Assembly: GCA_900169235.1 (NCBI GenBank)
Contig: FWCC01000135.1
Span: 62,001-126,000 of the forward strand
Origin: Zarea fungicola
Taxonomy: Eukaryota; Ascomycota; Sordariomycetes; Hypocreales; Cordycipitaceae
Direction: 5' to 3'
Length of the DNA stretch: 64,000 nucleotides
How positions within the stretch are numbered: position 1 is the first letter of the stretch; every line of letters starts with the position of its first letter. Shown piece after piece: positions 10,536 to 21,136 of this stretch. A model generated the notes under the pieces. That model had not been told where the DNA came from. It was given only the letters and a program-made list of their open reading frames with translations, and searched no databases. The position numbers and the translations under genes are program-made.

Positions 10536-11360
10536 TCAAATCTTGGCCATTACAGCCTGTAGGCTCTTCACTATATCCTCGTCCAGCTCATCACAGCACA
10601 AAATGGCCGTTCCTCTCAGCGCACCCACCCTATGCCGCTTGTTCACTTCCTGGTAGTCCTTCCCGCCCACCATGTCCGCAAAGTGCCAAACCGTCGGATA
10701 GTGCGCCACGGCAATCTCATCCCATACATGCTCAGCCTCTTTATCACTCTCGCGCGGTACAGAGCCGACAATCTTGGCGACGCCCCCGCGGCGCGACCCT
10801 ATGCTCGACGCAAAGGCCTGCCCGTAGGCCTTGTAGCTCTCATGCTTGCCCTCGTTGAACGCAATGAGATTGAGCATGGAAGGGGCCGTCTTGGGCGCTG
10901 CCGGACTCTTGAACCATTGCAGGACATTGGCCGACAGCTCCAGGTCCTTTGACGTCGGGGCCAGCTTTGCGTCCTTCAATGAGCCCGTGAGGCTGGGGAG
11001 CGAGCCCGGCGCGGGATGGAGGAGACGGGCATTGGATGCGTCAAAGCTTGATACGATTTTGGAGGAGATGCCCACGCGAAGAGTGTACAGCTGACGGATG
11101 TGCGTTGCGACTTGATCCGGAAGCGGCACGATGGAGGGAAATATGATGAGGAGATCCCACGATGTTGTCGAGAGAGTGCTCACTGCAGCCGCTGCGGCCG
11201 GTGACGGTGAGGTGAACCACGGGTCGATGATCCAGCGGAGGGGGCGGGCGATGAGCAGAGGTCGAATGGTTGGAGGGAGTGACGATATGAGAATGGGGAT
11301 GAAGGCCGAGATATTGGTGGAGGGCTCCAGTGAAATCAAGTACAAGGATGTGAGGGGCAT
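10536..11360 (-). CDS. Unknown ascomycete protein with DUF1330-like C terminus
   Basis: One exon encodes 274 residues. The protein begins MPLTSLYLISLEP and has an N-terminal region of alternating hydrophobic strands. A middle region mentions no known motif but includes VLQWFKSP and MLNLIAFNEGKHESYKAYGQAF. The C-terminal part has HYPTVWHFADMVGGKDYQEVNKRHR followed by ALRGTAILCCDELDED. This layout (hydrophobic strand, VGGKDYQEVNKRHR, hydrophobic strand) resembles a ferredoxin-like dimeric alpha/beta barrel such as DUF1330, and the two halves may be two such domains. No catalytic role can be claimed. Start and stop are clear, with no intron needed. Confidence 0.75.
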   Translation of the reverse strand: MPLTSLYLISLEPSTNISAFIPILISSLPPTIRPLLIARPLRWIIDPWFTSPSPAAAAAVSTLSTTSWDLLIIFPSIVPLPDQVATHIRQLYTLRVGISSKIVSSFDASNARLLHPAPGSLPSLTGSLKDAKLAPTSKDLELSANVLQWFKSPAAPKTAPSMLNLIAFNEGKHESYKAYGQAFASSIGSRRGGVAKIVGSVPRESDKEAEHVWDEIAVAHYPTVWHFADMVGGKDYQEVNKRHRVGALRGTAILCCDELDEDIVKSLQAVMAKI

Positions 11361-12612
11361 GATTTAGATCGGAACTGCCGGATAATGGTAGTTACGCAAG
11401 TTGATAATAAGAGATGGGCTCTCAGACAGGTGATTGAATTCTAAACTGCCACACAGGATAACAGGCTGACGAAGAATAACGCTGCAAATGGAGAACGGGA
11501 CCGGTTCGCAAGAGACCGTGACACTGGTGGATTTATACAACCTCGGGGAGGTTACGTTATTACTTGCAAAGTAGCTAGTGGCGGGGATTGCAACCGAGGC
11601 TTGGCTTAAATCTGGGGCAATCGCAAGCTTGGTTTATTCTCCATCCTTGGTCCAGCCTCATTCAAACTACCATCGGGAAAGATATCAGCCATCTAGAACG
11701 CTATCGCAACTTGGTATTTTTTTTTTACTATAAACCTATAATTAGCCAAGGCCGGGCAACGCAGTACTCTCACAGCTTGTCTACTTTTCAGACAGTGCTT
11801 TATGGTACGAAGCCAATCAGGCAAGTATAGAAACATTGTGCCTTGTGATAAAGTACTTTCGCCTAAATAAGGCATTGGTACAGCATCCCTGCAAAGCCCT
11901 TGGGGCAGGCATTGTGTCTTGGTGTGGTGTGATGGCCATGTTGGCTAGCCGGTAGTGCCGGTCAGTTGGACACGGGCAGATCAGCCTCCAGTTTTTGTGA
12001 AGCCCGCAGAGTTGTGGACAGTACAGCCTTGATTAAACAAGTGTCTTGTAAGCTATTGGATCCTTGATTTCTGGATCTTATTGATCTTCTTAATCGTCTT
12101 GATCCGATTTTGCCCATTTCGTCAATTTTGCTAGCTTTGCCGGTATTATTGCTATTGATATTTCTATTGCCAGTGCTTTTGGTTGTATGCTGTCTCAACA
12201 TGCCTACTGATTATACCCAACTAGTGGATCGTAATACGAGTGGCTATCCATCAAAACAGATATAAAATGTAATGATAGTTTTAAACTGGATCTCACGCAA
12301 ATGATGGAAAGGCTCATCTCCATTGTGGGAAAGCCGTGCCCAAGCTTTACGAGTCAGGTCAGCTTCAACTATTAATAAGTGAAGCCACGAGTCACAAGTC
12401 TATGGAGAAGGCCAAGCCCAGATAAGGCGGTTCCACCAAATCCCCAGATTGACTGGCCCACCGTGCGCCGGGCGAAAGGGCGGCTTCTCTTGCAATGGCA
12501 TGGTGTTTCGCCAATCTGCGCTTGACAACAATCCTTGGCTCTACTTGCGAACGACTGGTCATGACGCTTGGTTACACAGGGATTTGATAGCCGTCCCCTA
12601 ACACCAGGCATA
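11361..12612. other. Intergenic, upstream of the Ndt80-like gene
   Basis: No supported gene. The frame of the next gene stays open upstream of its first ATG to about 12568, next to a possible acceptor (ACACAG at 12574-12579), so a small upstream exon cannot be excluded. Confidence 0.45.
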
Positions 12613-14262
12613 ATGACATCGCAGAGATCGGGGGACCTCATAGGCCCGGACTCCACCAATGACTTGATGACGGCGTTTGCCCTGGGGCAACAAGACTTCA
12701 ACGGAGACTTACTTATTGAGACTCCTGAACTCGGACCCGAATCTACTTCACCGGCGCAGGAGTCATCTCACACTGAACTGTCAGGAAGCGCCTACGCCAC
12801 CGCAACCCGCGATGAATCTGCAAATCCTACACCGCAACCTGCTGAACTCGTAGCATTGGATCAAAGCAGCCAGATGCTGTCCATGTCTCTGAATGCGCCT
12901 CCATCCCAGGTGCGGCTCGTCAATACTGCCGGCCGTGGATGCAGTATAACGTCGGCAGCTCATCTTCAAGGGAATTTTTTCGGGCCAGAAATCTCGGCCC
13001 CAAGTCAGGAGCGTCTCCTTACATGCTACCGTCGGAGCTTATTTCAAGTTTCAGGCACTCTCATATGTCCGACAGACCTTTTCGGGGCTGTCTGTCCCGC
13101 AACAAGCGGCACCAGAAAAATCGTTCGGCTGCAAGCTTTATTAACTGCGACCAAGACCACGAACAATGACCCAATTAAGCTCGTCATCATCCCCCCAAAA
13201 CAACAGGCTGCCGCAGAGGTGCCCGCCTGCCCAGACCCTCCTACCATTCAAATCGGCTTAAAGGACCCAATGGTCCAGGACAACGGCCAGTACTCCACGT
13301 ACAATTTTTCTTGGCAGAGGTTACAGTTTCGCGTCTCTACGGAAAAGCGTGGGAGGAAAAAGGAAGGGCGTGTTGAGGAGTACTTTGTCCTTCACTGTTC
13401 ATTGTCGGCTGTGCTGTCGGATGGCGACATTGTACCTTTGAGCAGCCTATCGAGCTTGCCCATTGCTGTGCGAGGTCGATCACCCGTCAACTTTGTTGCA
13501 CCAAAACGAGCCTCTACTGGAAATCAGGCGGTACAAGCTAAAAATAATGCTGAATCCGGCCAGGACCTGCAACCCGCCCATGTAGCCAAACAGCACATTG
13601 AACCGAATGCAACGGATCACGGTGATGAGGATAGTCCTGCTGGGAACCAAGAGCTTTTGGCACCTGGCGACATGTCTGCCTTCTCCAGCTATGATGATCT
13701 TGACCCTTATCTGGATCCGCGCCCTGCTGTGCACTCTTCTGGTAGCTATGCCCAAAATGGTGTCGCAGATATTCTTTCAGACAACTATCCTGTATTCCTC
13801 CTGCCCGATGATTTTGAAAACCCGCCGTTCCACGATCAACAGTATGAGAACCCCCATCGCTGTGCGGGGCACGAGTTGCCTCTTGCCTCATTTTTCAACA
13901 ATCGCTTGGATTCTACAATACCCTGGCCTTTGGATATGGATGGTAACAGCGCTGGCAGTCCAAAGCAGCCTGTGTCGATTAGCCTTCCTGTTTTGACGCC
14001 AGAAAATGGCGCAAGTGATCAGCCGCAGTATGAGTACATTCCTCTCGACTTGGAAGATCGTACGCCCGCCGTACGGGCTGTTTTTGTGAGTTGTTTAAGC
14101 CCGTGTGCTCCTGCTATCGATGCATCTATAAAACTAATCACTTACGTTGTGTTGTAGCATGCACACGAATCTCACCTGAAGATCAAAGCATCAACAAAGA
14201 TGTTAAACAATCCCTCAGGCCCCTCGAATCACACTTCCTCACGGCCAGATCTGGGGCATTGA
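12613..14262 (+). CDS. ron1: Ndt80/PhoG-family transcription factor, ron1-like
   Basis: Two exons, 12613-14085 and 14158-14262, encode 525 residues; the 72-base intron has an ACTAAT branch site. The Ndt80 DNA-binding fold spans about residues 130-292. Its most diagnostic part is YNFSWQRLQFRVSTEKRGRKK, then EEYFVLHCSLSAVL and PIAVRGRSP, close to the family's LQF, YF and VRGRSP landmarks. The C-terminal half is acidic and Pro/Ser-rich and looks like an activation region. In Trichoderma reesei an Ndt80-like factor, RON1, sits in and controls the GlcNAc catabolic cluster. Here the gene converges on a GH3 glucosaminidase, with transporter and hexokinase genes next, so the same role is inferred. 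The start at 12613 is the first ATG in frame; the N-terminal 100 residues are low complexity and poorly constrained. Confidence 0.82.
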
Positions 14263-14558
14263 AGCGTTTGGAGGAAAAGAGGGAAAAGCTTATAATAAAG
14301 CATGATCCTCATTTTGTTGCCGCCCGCATGCAAAAGCTTGGAATGCACGGTCGTGTTTTGGGGGTATTCTTCTCTGGGTTAGAATCAACAATCCTATTAC
14401 CCAGTAGCACATTGGCGTTTACAGGTAGTTTATTGGACCAAGGCTCAAATCATTAGGTATTGGATCATTAATCAGCATCAATTAGTGTTATAGTGTTATG
14501 CATAATCCGGCTGATATCTTGGGCTTTTGTACGTGCCACGGTGGTAATGATGCACCCG

Positions 14559-16584
14559 CTACTGCCCACGTTCAAGGCCTCGTTTATGACGCCGAACTGC
14601 GGCGAGCGGTGGAGTTCCAGTAAATGACCCAGAACCAGTGCTTTTGGCATCACCAGATACCAGTAAATCAGCGAGTGTTTCCAACGAGGTTTGGCTATAA
14701 TCATATGTGCATATGTAGGAGTCGATATCTGGATCCAGCAGCAAATCCCACGGGGAGCTCACTGCGACGAATATGACGGGTTTTCCGCGCCCTCGCAATG
14801 TAGCCTCAAGAGAACCATTCCCGTTGCCTCGCGGCTGGTGCTGCTGGGACTTGCAAAGCAAATTCACATACTTTGCGACGCCGTATTGATAGGTGTTTCG
14901 CGTGGCATTGGCCGTGATGACCACAACCGCCGTCGCGCGCGCAATGAGCTGCTCATGGCGAGGACGCACACCTGTGCTAGAGTATGATGTGTGTAGGACC
15001 CGAAACGAGCTTTTTCGAGCCAAGAAAGCCCCGAATCCTTGGAAAACACTTTCACCAGCTGTCAGCTGTGAGCCCGATGACCAAGGCGAATCGGCCATGA
15101 TGGCCGCCCCATGCTTTGCGGCCACCATGTTGGTAGCTGAGGATGGAAACAGCTCGAGCAGCGGTGTGAGAAGCAAAACTTCGTCTGTTTTGCCAAGAGC
15201 TTTTAAACAAGGCACCGCATTTGCGTAGTCTCGGACGAGACTAATGCTGGATCGATATGCCCTCGTAGACAACAGTGCGCTGTCACGGTTGATTTCTTGG
15301 AGGGTGCGGAGACCAGGTGGATTGAGAGCGCGATGCCAGGACGTATACTTGTCCTTCATGTCTGCTATCCTTTTAGAGGCTGCACCGACAGTCTCACGCG
15401 CCAATACACCTTCATTCACGGCACTGAGCAACGCGAGGACTACATCCTGCTGGGCTTGAAATTTGTTACACACCATGGCCAGGTCACAGCCTGCTTTGAT
15501 CGCATCGACAGCTCTTTGGCCTACGCTGCCGGCCCCAAAGACGCCCTCCATTATTAAACACTCGGATAGCACCACGCCATTGAAACCGAGCTCGTGGCGA
15601 AGAATTTTCGTCACGACAGTCTCCGAAAGGCAGGCATGTGGAATCGTGCCCCGAAGATCCTTGACCGAACATCCATCGACGTAGATTGCATCGAGGCCGT
15701 CCTCAATAGCAGAAATAAATGGAAAGAAGGACGTGTATCGCAGCTGCTCTATGGACTGCGTGAGTGCAAAGCTGCCGGATGAGGAGAACTGCGTAGCTTC
15801 AACGTCTCCCAGTGACGGGAAATGCTTGCCGCAGCAGGCGACATTCGCGGCTCGAAAGCCAGCAGCCGTCTGCGTGCTGAAGGCGGTGACGGTTTTGGCA
15901 TCGTCGCCGAATGCGCGGACTCCGAGCGGCTGCGCGCCCTCGCTTGATAACACGTCCAGCACGGGCGCAAGAATCCAATTGACGCCGAGGCTCGAGAGCT
16001 CCTTGCCGGTTGCGAGGGCTACTTCGCGGGCCATGGCACGGGAGCCTGCAGCGGCGATGGCCATGGCTGGAGGGAACTGGGTGATGCAATCATCGAGAAC
16101 GGAGTTTAGGTTGCCGTTTTCCTGATCAATGGCGATGAGAAGAGGCCGCTCGTGGTTGGCAGCCAAGGCGCATTGTTGAAGCTCAAAGATTAAGTCTAGT
16201 GCTTGCTTGGCGGCTGTAACGAAAAAGAGTAAGCCGTTGCAACAATATTTGCCCTGGTCCATCATCTGTCGGCGTGACTACCAAGTCGGCGCATCCGAAT
16301 AGCCATGGAGATGAAACAAAGCCAACATGTCTGGCACGATTTAATGGTCGCGCAAAACTTCAGAGATACGTACATCTTAGATTCTTTGAGGTTAATAAAA
16401 TTGTGCCAACACCATATTCCTCGATAAGTCGGCGCACGGCAGAGGTTGGCGTTGTCCCGTCAAATCCCACCATGACCAAGCCCCCGACCATCCTATTTTC
16501 AGGTTAATAATGAAAATTTAGATGGACTTCCTCCAAATGGGGCAACGTTATTACTGACTTTTTCAAGGCGTCTTCGTCCTCCAT
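14559..16584 (-). CDS. nag3: GH3 beta-N-acetylglucosaminidase, nag3-like
   Basis: Three exons on the minus strand, 16584-16559, 16492-16374 and 16213-14559, encode 599 residues. The nine-residue first exon is joined through a GTCAGT donor, and the second exon supplies VMVGFDGTTPTSAVRRLIEEYG. The NagZ-type GH3 barrel includes AIDQENG (78-82), GVNWILAPVLDV (125-136), GKHFPSLGD (177-185) and GFNGVVLSECLIM (258-270). The second domain runs from about residue 340. No signal peptide is seen, so an intracellular enzyme is likely. In bacterial NagZ the nucleophile lies in SDD and the acid/base His in a DSH loop. Here the positions read SEC and ATQFSSSG, so catalysis may differ or be lost. The place next to the Ndt80-like regulator fits nag3 of the GlcNAc cluster. 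Confidence 0.85.
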
Positions 16585-17493
16585 CGCGAGCTGCTAGTCG
16601 CCAAATGGCGCCTAGACGGTATTCGGGCGTGATTGAAGTAATCAGTGGTACACTCTAAATTTCGTTGCGCTCTAGATTCCAATACCAAGCAAGGTAACAA
16701 GCACATGATACTCTGCGGGTATCTTCATTCAACCACGGCGGTGAACTCTCGAAGAGCAAGAGTATCAGCTATTGGCGAGACTGACATGCCCGTGCATTTA
16801 GTTTAGGCCATGTCGGGGCCACATTCCAAAACCGCATTCAACCAATCAGGCCCTGACTCTCATTGTCTAAGTTTGACGCGTGCGGGACAGTCTAGAGGCT
16901 AGTTATCTGACTCAACTAGGGGCAACCCTTCAGCCTCAAAAAGAGGGGAACTGTGAGTTTATTAATCAGGGTGGGAGATTTTAACAATGGGGCCGTAATA
17001 CGGGAACTGGCCGAGCTTCGAGAAAGCTTTGCGTAATTAGTAATTTTCTTGAGAGTACTTGGCGTGGGTGCGACAGACGAGTCACTGCAAGGGCTCAGTC
17101 CGGAATTTAGAGAGGTACCTAACCATCCTTTGGTTGATTTAAATTTAACAATTATATCCAAGCTCCCAAACCAACTGCTTCAGAGAATTTTAATGATTTC
17201 TTTACTTTGAGAACGAAAGCCGCGGCAGGAAACTACCGCCAATTTACCCTGGTGCGACTATTTTGACCGGCATTACATGCGACTTGCTCATTAAAACAAT
17301 TTTTAATTATAGGAAAACGTGCTTTCTGAGTATCTCCCAAGGCTTCACAATTATTACGGCTTTAAATGTACGGCATTGCTTCCACTGTTTGTGTCTTAAT
17401 CAAGTCCCCTTGTCGATATTCCCATATACCATTCTCAAAACTGCACAGTATTTTCAGGATAAATATTGCAGTCCCTGAAAGATAAATCAACCA
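16585..17493. other. Intergenic between nag3-like and ngt1-like genes
   Basis: AT-rich DNA with no supported coding frame. Confidence 0.55.
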
Positions 17494-19088
17494 TTAGACT
17501 TCATCTTTGCTATTTCTCTTTTGACTGGCTGTCTCCTGTATGGCCACCTCTTCCACCAGCTCGTCGGAGAATTTCAGGTCGTCTTCGATGCTCACGTGGT
17601 CCGTGATTTTAAGCCATATGACAGGAAAGGCAATGAGCAAACCTCCGGCTAAAAGGACCCAACACGAGATGAGCTCGCTTAAATATGAAGCACCGCTCTG
17701 GTCAAGTTGCGGCATAATAGCTGCGCCAGCAGATTGAATTCCTTTATAGAAGCCGGCAAAGTACGATACCTTTCGCGCGCTGTTTGACATGCAGCCCATG
17801 AGCCTAAAACACTTCCTGCATTAGCACATTCTACAACATCGCAACGATTTCTCTCAAGAACCTTGGCGGTACTAACCAATATACAGTTGTCTGCCAAGCT
17901 GCATCGTATAAACCATAGAACATGTAGAGAAACATTGGTCCGATATATCCTTTCTCTTTCCAATCCATCTTGTGGAAAGACTCTCCGACGACATCTTCAC
18001 GGGTATACCGTCTTTGGAAGACATATCCCCCTCCCCAAATACCCATGGTGAGGAAAAGTAAGACTCCGGTGCCGATTCGAGCCCTAATTGATCTCCGAAC
18101 CCCGTTATAATCGAGCAAAGTTCCGGAAAGCAAGGCACCAATAATCTGGCTTGTCCAGTAGAGGACATTGTTGAGTGACCTTGTTCGAATGTTGAAATAG
18201 GCTAAATTGATGGCATTGAACTGGTATGTGTAAAACCAGTTCGAGGCAAAGAACATGGGAAAGAGTGCGACTATGTATATGTCCATACGCAAGACTTGAT
18301 ACATACCCAGCATCTCGGACCACCATGTAGGGTGCTTCATAGAAATCACCCTGCTGCCGTCTTTCCGTACTACGGCAGTTGGGCTAACCAGAGCTCCAGC
18401 CATCAGCGCCCCAGTAAGCGTCAAGATGATGAAGGCAATATAGGTTCCATTACCGACTTCATTCGATTTGCTCTGAGCATTCTGAGCTAAAGGGACCTAG
18501 TAGAATACTTTTGTTAGTGGAGAAAACACCATGTCTGGAGGTGAAGATACCGACCAGAGATCCTATGACAGCACCGAGATTGAAGATGGCCCAAAATATT
18601 GAAATGTACCGACCCTTGAATCTCTCTTCAGGATATGACATCATAATGGTGCCCTGTGCCGTCCACAGGAGGCCTGCACAGGTGCCTAGGAGGACACCAC
18701 CGAAGATGACGAACCCAGCGTTCTGATGAAGCTTCCAATTGAACAAGGCAGCCGTATAGATGCAGTAACCGATGCTACCGAAAAACAAAGTAAACCGGAC
18801 CCCAACGCGGTTTGTAAAAGCACCTCCAAAAAAGCCAACAACAGAAAAGGTCGCATTGAGCGCCGTATTCGCCGTGTTGGAAGCCTTGGCATCGCTGATA
18901 CCACCACCACCAAGGCCATTCAGAGCATTGAACATGCCGGGACAGAGGAAGCAGACGAAAGAAACAATTAGGAGTTGAAACATTGGCGATGCGTACCAGG
19001 TTGATAGCTTCCCTACACCAAAGCTGCGATACATCCATCCCGCAGGAAGGGCGACACCCTGAGGTAGGGGATCAACTGTGTTGACCAT
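17494..19088 (-). CDS. ngt1: UNC-93/DUF895-like MFS transporter, ngt1-like
   Basis: Three exons on the minus strand, 19088-18555, 18496-17877 and 17803-17494, encode 487 residues. About eleven or twelve hydrophobic segments are visible, starting with SPMFQLLIVSFVCFLCPGMFNALNGLGGGG. The asymmetric motifs GLGGGG, NRVGVRFTLFFGSIGY, LWTAQGTIMMSYPEE and KGRYISIFWAIFNLGAVIGS are characteristic of the fungal UNC-93/DUF895 branch of the major facilitator superfamily. The C terminus is a charged cytoplasmic tail. The first donor (GTCGGT) is weak, but only this junction keeps the frame. Its position between the GH3 glucosaminidase and the hexokinase suggests the GlcNAc permease of the cluster; substrate is inference. 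It diverges from the phosphatase gene at 19,806. Confidence 0.85.
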
Positions 19089-19805
19089 TTGCTCAGATTT
19101 ATGGTCTCAATTCTCTTTAAAAAATATTTATGGTATTTGCCGCCGTCCAAGACTTGCATTGGGTGGGTGTTGGGTAGCTCAGGGCAAGCACTTTGTAAGT
19201 TTTGAGATGAAGCGATTTGGGACTTTATCACATTGCGTGGACGATGAATATATAGAAAAGATTATTCTAATAATCTACCTCCAGAAACATGTTGCTTTAT
19301 GAAGCGCCAAAAGAGACGAGATTGGCCAAGAGGAGAGAGCCAAAGCCTCAAACAAACTATAGATAAGCCCTGTATACGACATTACTCTTACCCCAGCGCC
19401 AACAGCAAAAGGATACCTACCCCAGAGCATTGAATTTCTTAATCGCGGGGTTGAGGCCCCGCCTCCAAATCCAGCAACGGGACGAGAAGAGCGTGGACGA
19501 AGACGAAAAGAGGACTAGCTCCAACAACAGTATTGTAGCATCCGAATGCAACAATTAGAAAAAGGCTTGGGCACGACCTGAGGCACATGTCATTGCCCTT
19601 ACCACCCTCGCTACGCACACGATTGAATAGAATTTGTTGCTTGGAATCTGTACAAGCTACACACAAACCTCGCACGGTGCTACGTATTACTTATTTTTTG
19701 TGCTTTGTTTGGCCACGGTTAATAACCTCCTTGTATTGTCCCTATTTCCAGGCGCCACTCTTCTTCACTGCAGCGGCATTATTGGCTGTCCCTCGTCTAC
19801 ACGGC
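19089..19805. promoter_or_regulatory. Divergent promoter region, ngt1-like and phosphatase genes
   Basis: The 717 bases lie between two divergent starts and probably regulate both cluster members. A CACAAA core, as in Ndt80 sites, occurs near 19662-19671, but a six-base match is expected by chance. No site is claimed. Confidence 0.45.
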
Positions 19806-20657
19806 ATGGCACCCACAATTCACCTCATTCGACATGCCCAGGGCTATCATAATCTCTCCGTCGAAAACGAATTCTCCATCATAGATCCAGATCTCACGCC
19901 TGTGGGCGAAGAACAATGCGCCCAGCTGCGTGCATCCTTCAGCGACCACCCAAAGCTAGCTAAACTTGTCGCGTCACCGTTACGCCGAGCCATCAGAACC
20001 TGCGACATAGCTTTTGGCGGCAGTGCCAACCTGTATCCCATAATTCTGGTTGATTCTCTGCAGGAACTAGCCGACGCTGCGTGCGACATTGGTTCGAGTA
20101 AGACAACATTGGAGGCGGAATTCGGTACCAAGATTGATGCGGACGGAGTGGCGGCTACCTGGACGGACAAGGGCAAAGGAAGCGTGTTTGAGCCGACGAA
20201 AGAGGCCTTGGCAGCAAGGGCGAAGAAAGCCAGAAAGACCCTCCAGGAAATCGCTGGGGACGGCGATGACCACATTGCTGTTGTTTCGCATGGGGGATTT
20301 CTGCACTTTTTAACGGATGACTGGGATGGCATCCCTCTAGACCGCAGTAAGTTTTCCATAGTCTTGCGTTTCACATTCCTTTCGCCGTGTGATTAGTTCA
20401 GGCCATTGCTGTGCTTGTTTGTGCTGAATATTGCTTTACTAGATACCCTAACAACTGCCTGGTCCAACTGCGAGTACCGTTCATACCATATTACTACGTC
20501 ACCGGTCGACGAGGATGACGTGCGACTTGTTGAGACGCCCGAAAGTTGGTTGCGCCGACAGCCCTCATCCAAAACACGTCTTTCTATTACTGAGCAGATG
20601 AAAATTCGGGAATTTGTTCAGAAGCGATTTGTGCCGCTACTAAAAACGAAGGCTTAA
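19806..20657 (+). CDS. Histidine phosphatase (phosphoglycerate mutase-like)
   Basis: Two exons, 19806-20346 and 20443-20657, encode 251 residues. The phosphohistidine motif LIRHAQGYHN is at residues 7-16 with the nucleophile His10. SPLRRAIRTC (about 59-68) supplies the phosphate-binding Arg, and VVSHGGFLHFL holds the second catalytic His. This is the broad-specificity branch of the histidine phosphatase superfamily, cytosolic, without signal peptide. True glycolytic mutases are different in the RHG motif context. The gene lies between the transporter and hexokinase genes of the GlcNAc cluster, so action on a sugar phosphate is possible but only inferred. The frame stays open upstream of 19806, but the RHAQGYHN-proximal ATG matches the family start. 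Confidence 0.87.
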
Positions 20658-21136
20658 TCTCCAATAGCTGTATAATATTTGTCGTCTGGGTAAATCGGAA
20701 GCGTTCAGGGAGATGCCGTATTGGAAATATGAAGAGTCTTCATTATTATTAAAATGTACGAATTTGATTCGTGTGGGCCAATGTGACGACCAATTAAGAC
20801 TAAATTCAGGAGTTTTGTAACATGATACAATTGGTGAACTACGTCGGCAGGAGTGATCCCTTCCTCTCGAATTTTCGAACTTGACCTCGGGAATGACTCT
20901 CCTGTCTCGGGAAAGGTACATCGTGAAACACAGAAGAGCGACTCCATACAGGTCAAATGGTCATTTGGATGCAACATTGCGGCAACGAGGGCTCATTTTC
21001 AAATCCATTTGTGGTTTCGTTTCCACGCTGATCAACAAACTTAACAGGGCGACAGTTCATACAGCTGTTACCAAGCTTACCGGTGGACTGTAAATATATT
21101 CAATATCTTGTATTGGAGATTGTAAATGCATTGAAA
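20658..21136. other. Intergenic, hexokinase promoter side
   Basis: Moderately AT-rich; no gene or clear site. Confidence 0.5.

Noticed and set aside
14559..16584. C-terminal acetyltransferase domain on the GH3 protein, as in some fungal NagZ-like proteins
   Set aside because: The frame stops after the second GH3 domain, with no GNAT motif.
19659..19672. CACAAA core as a RON1/Ndt80 binding site
   Set aside because: A six-base match in 700 bases is expected by chance; no flanking consensus.
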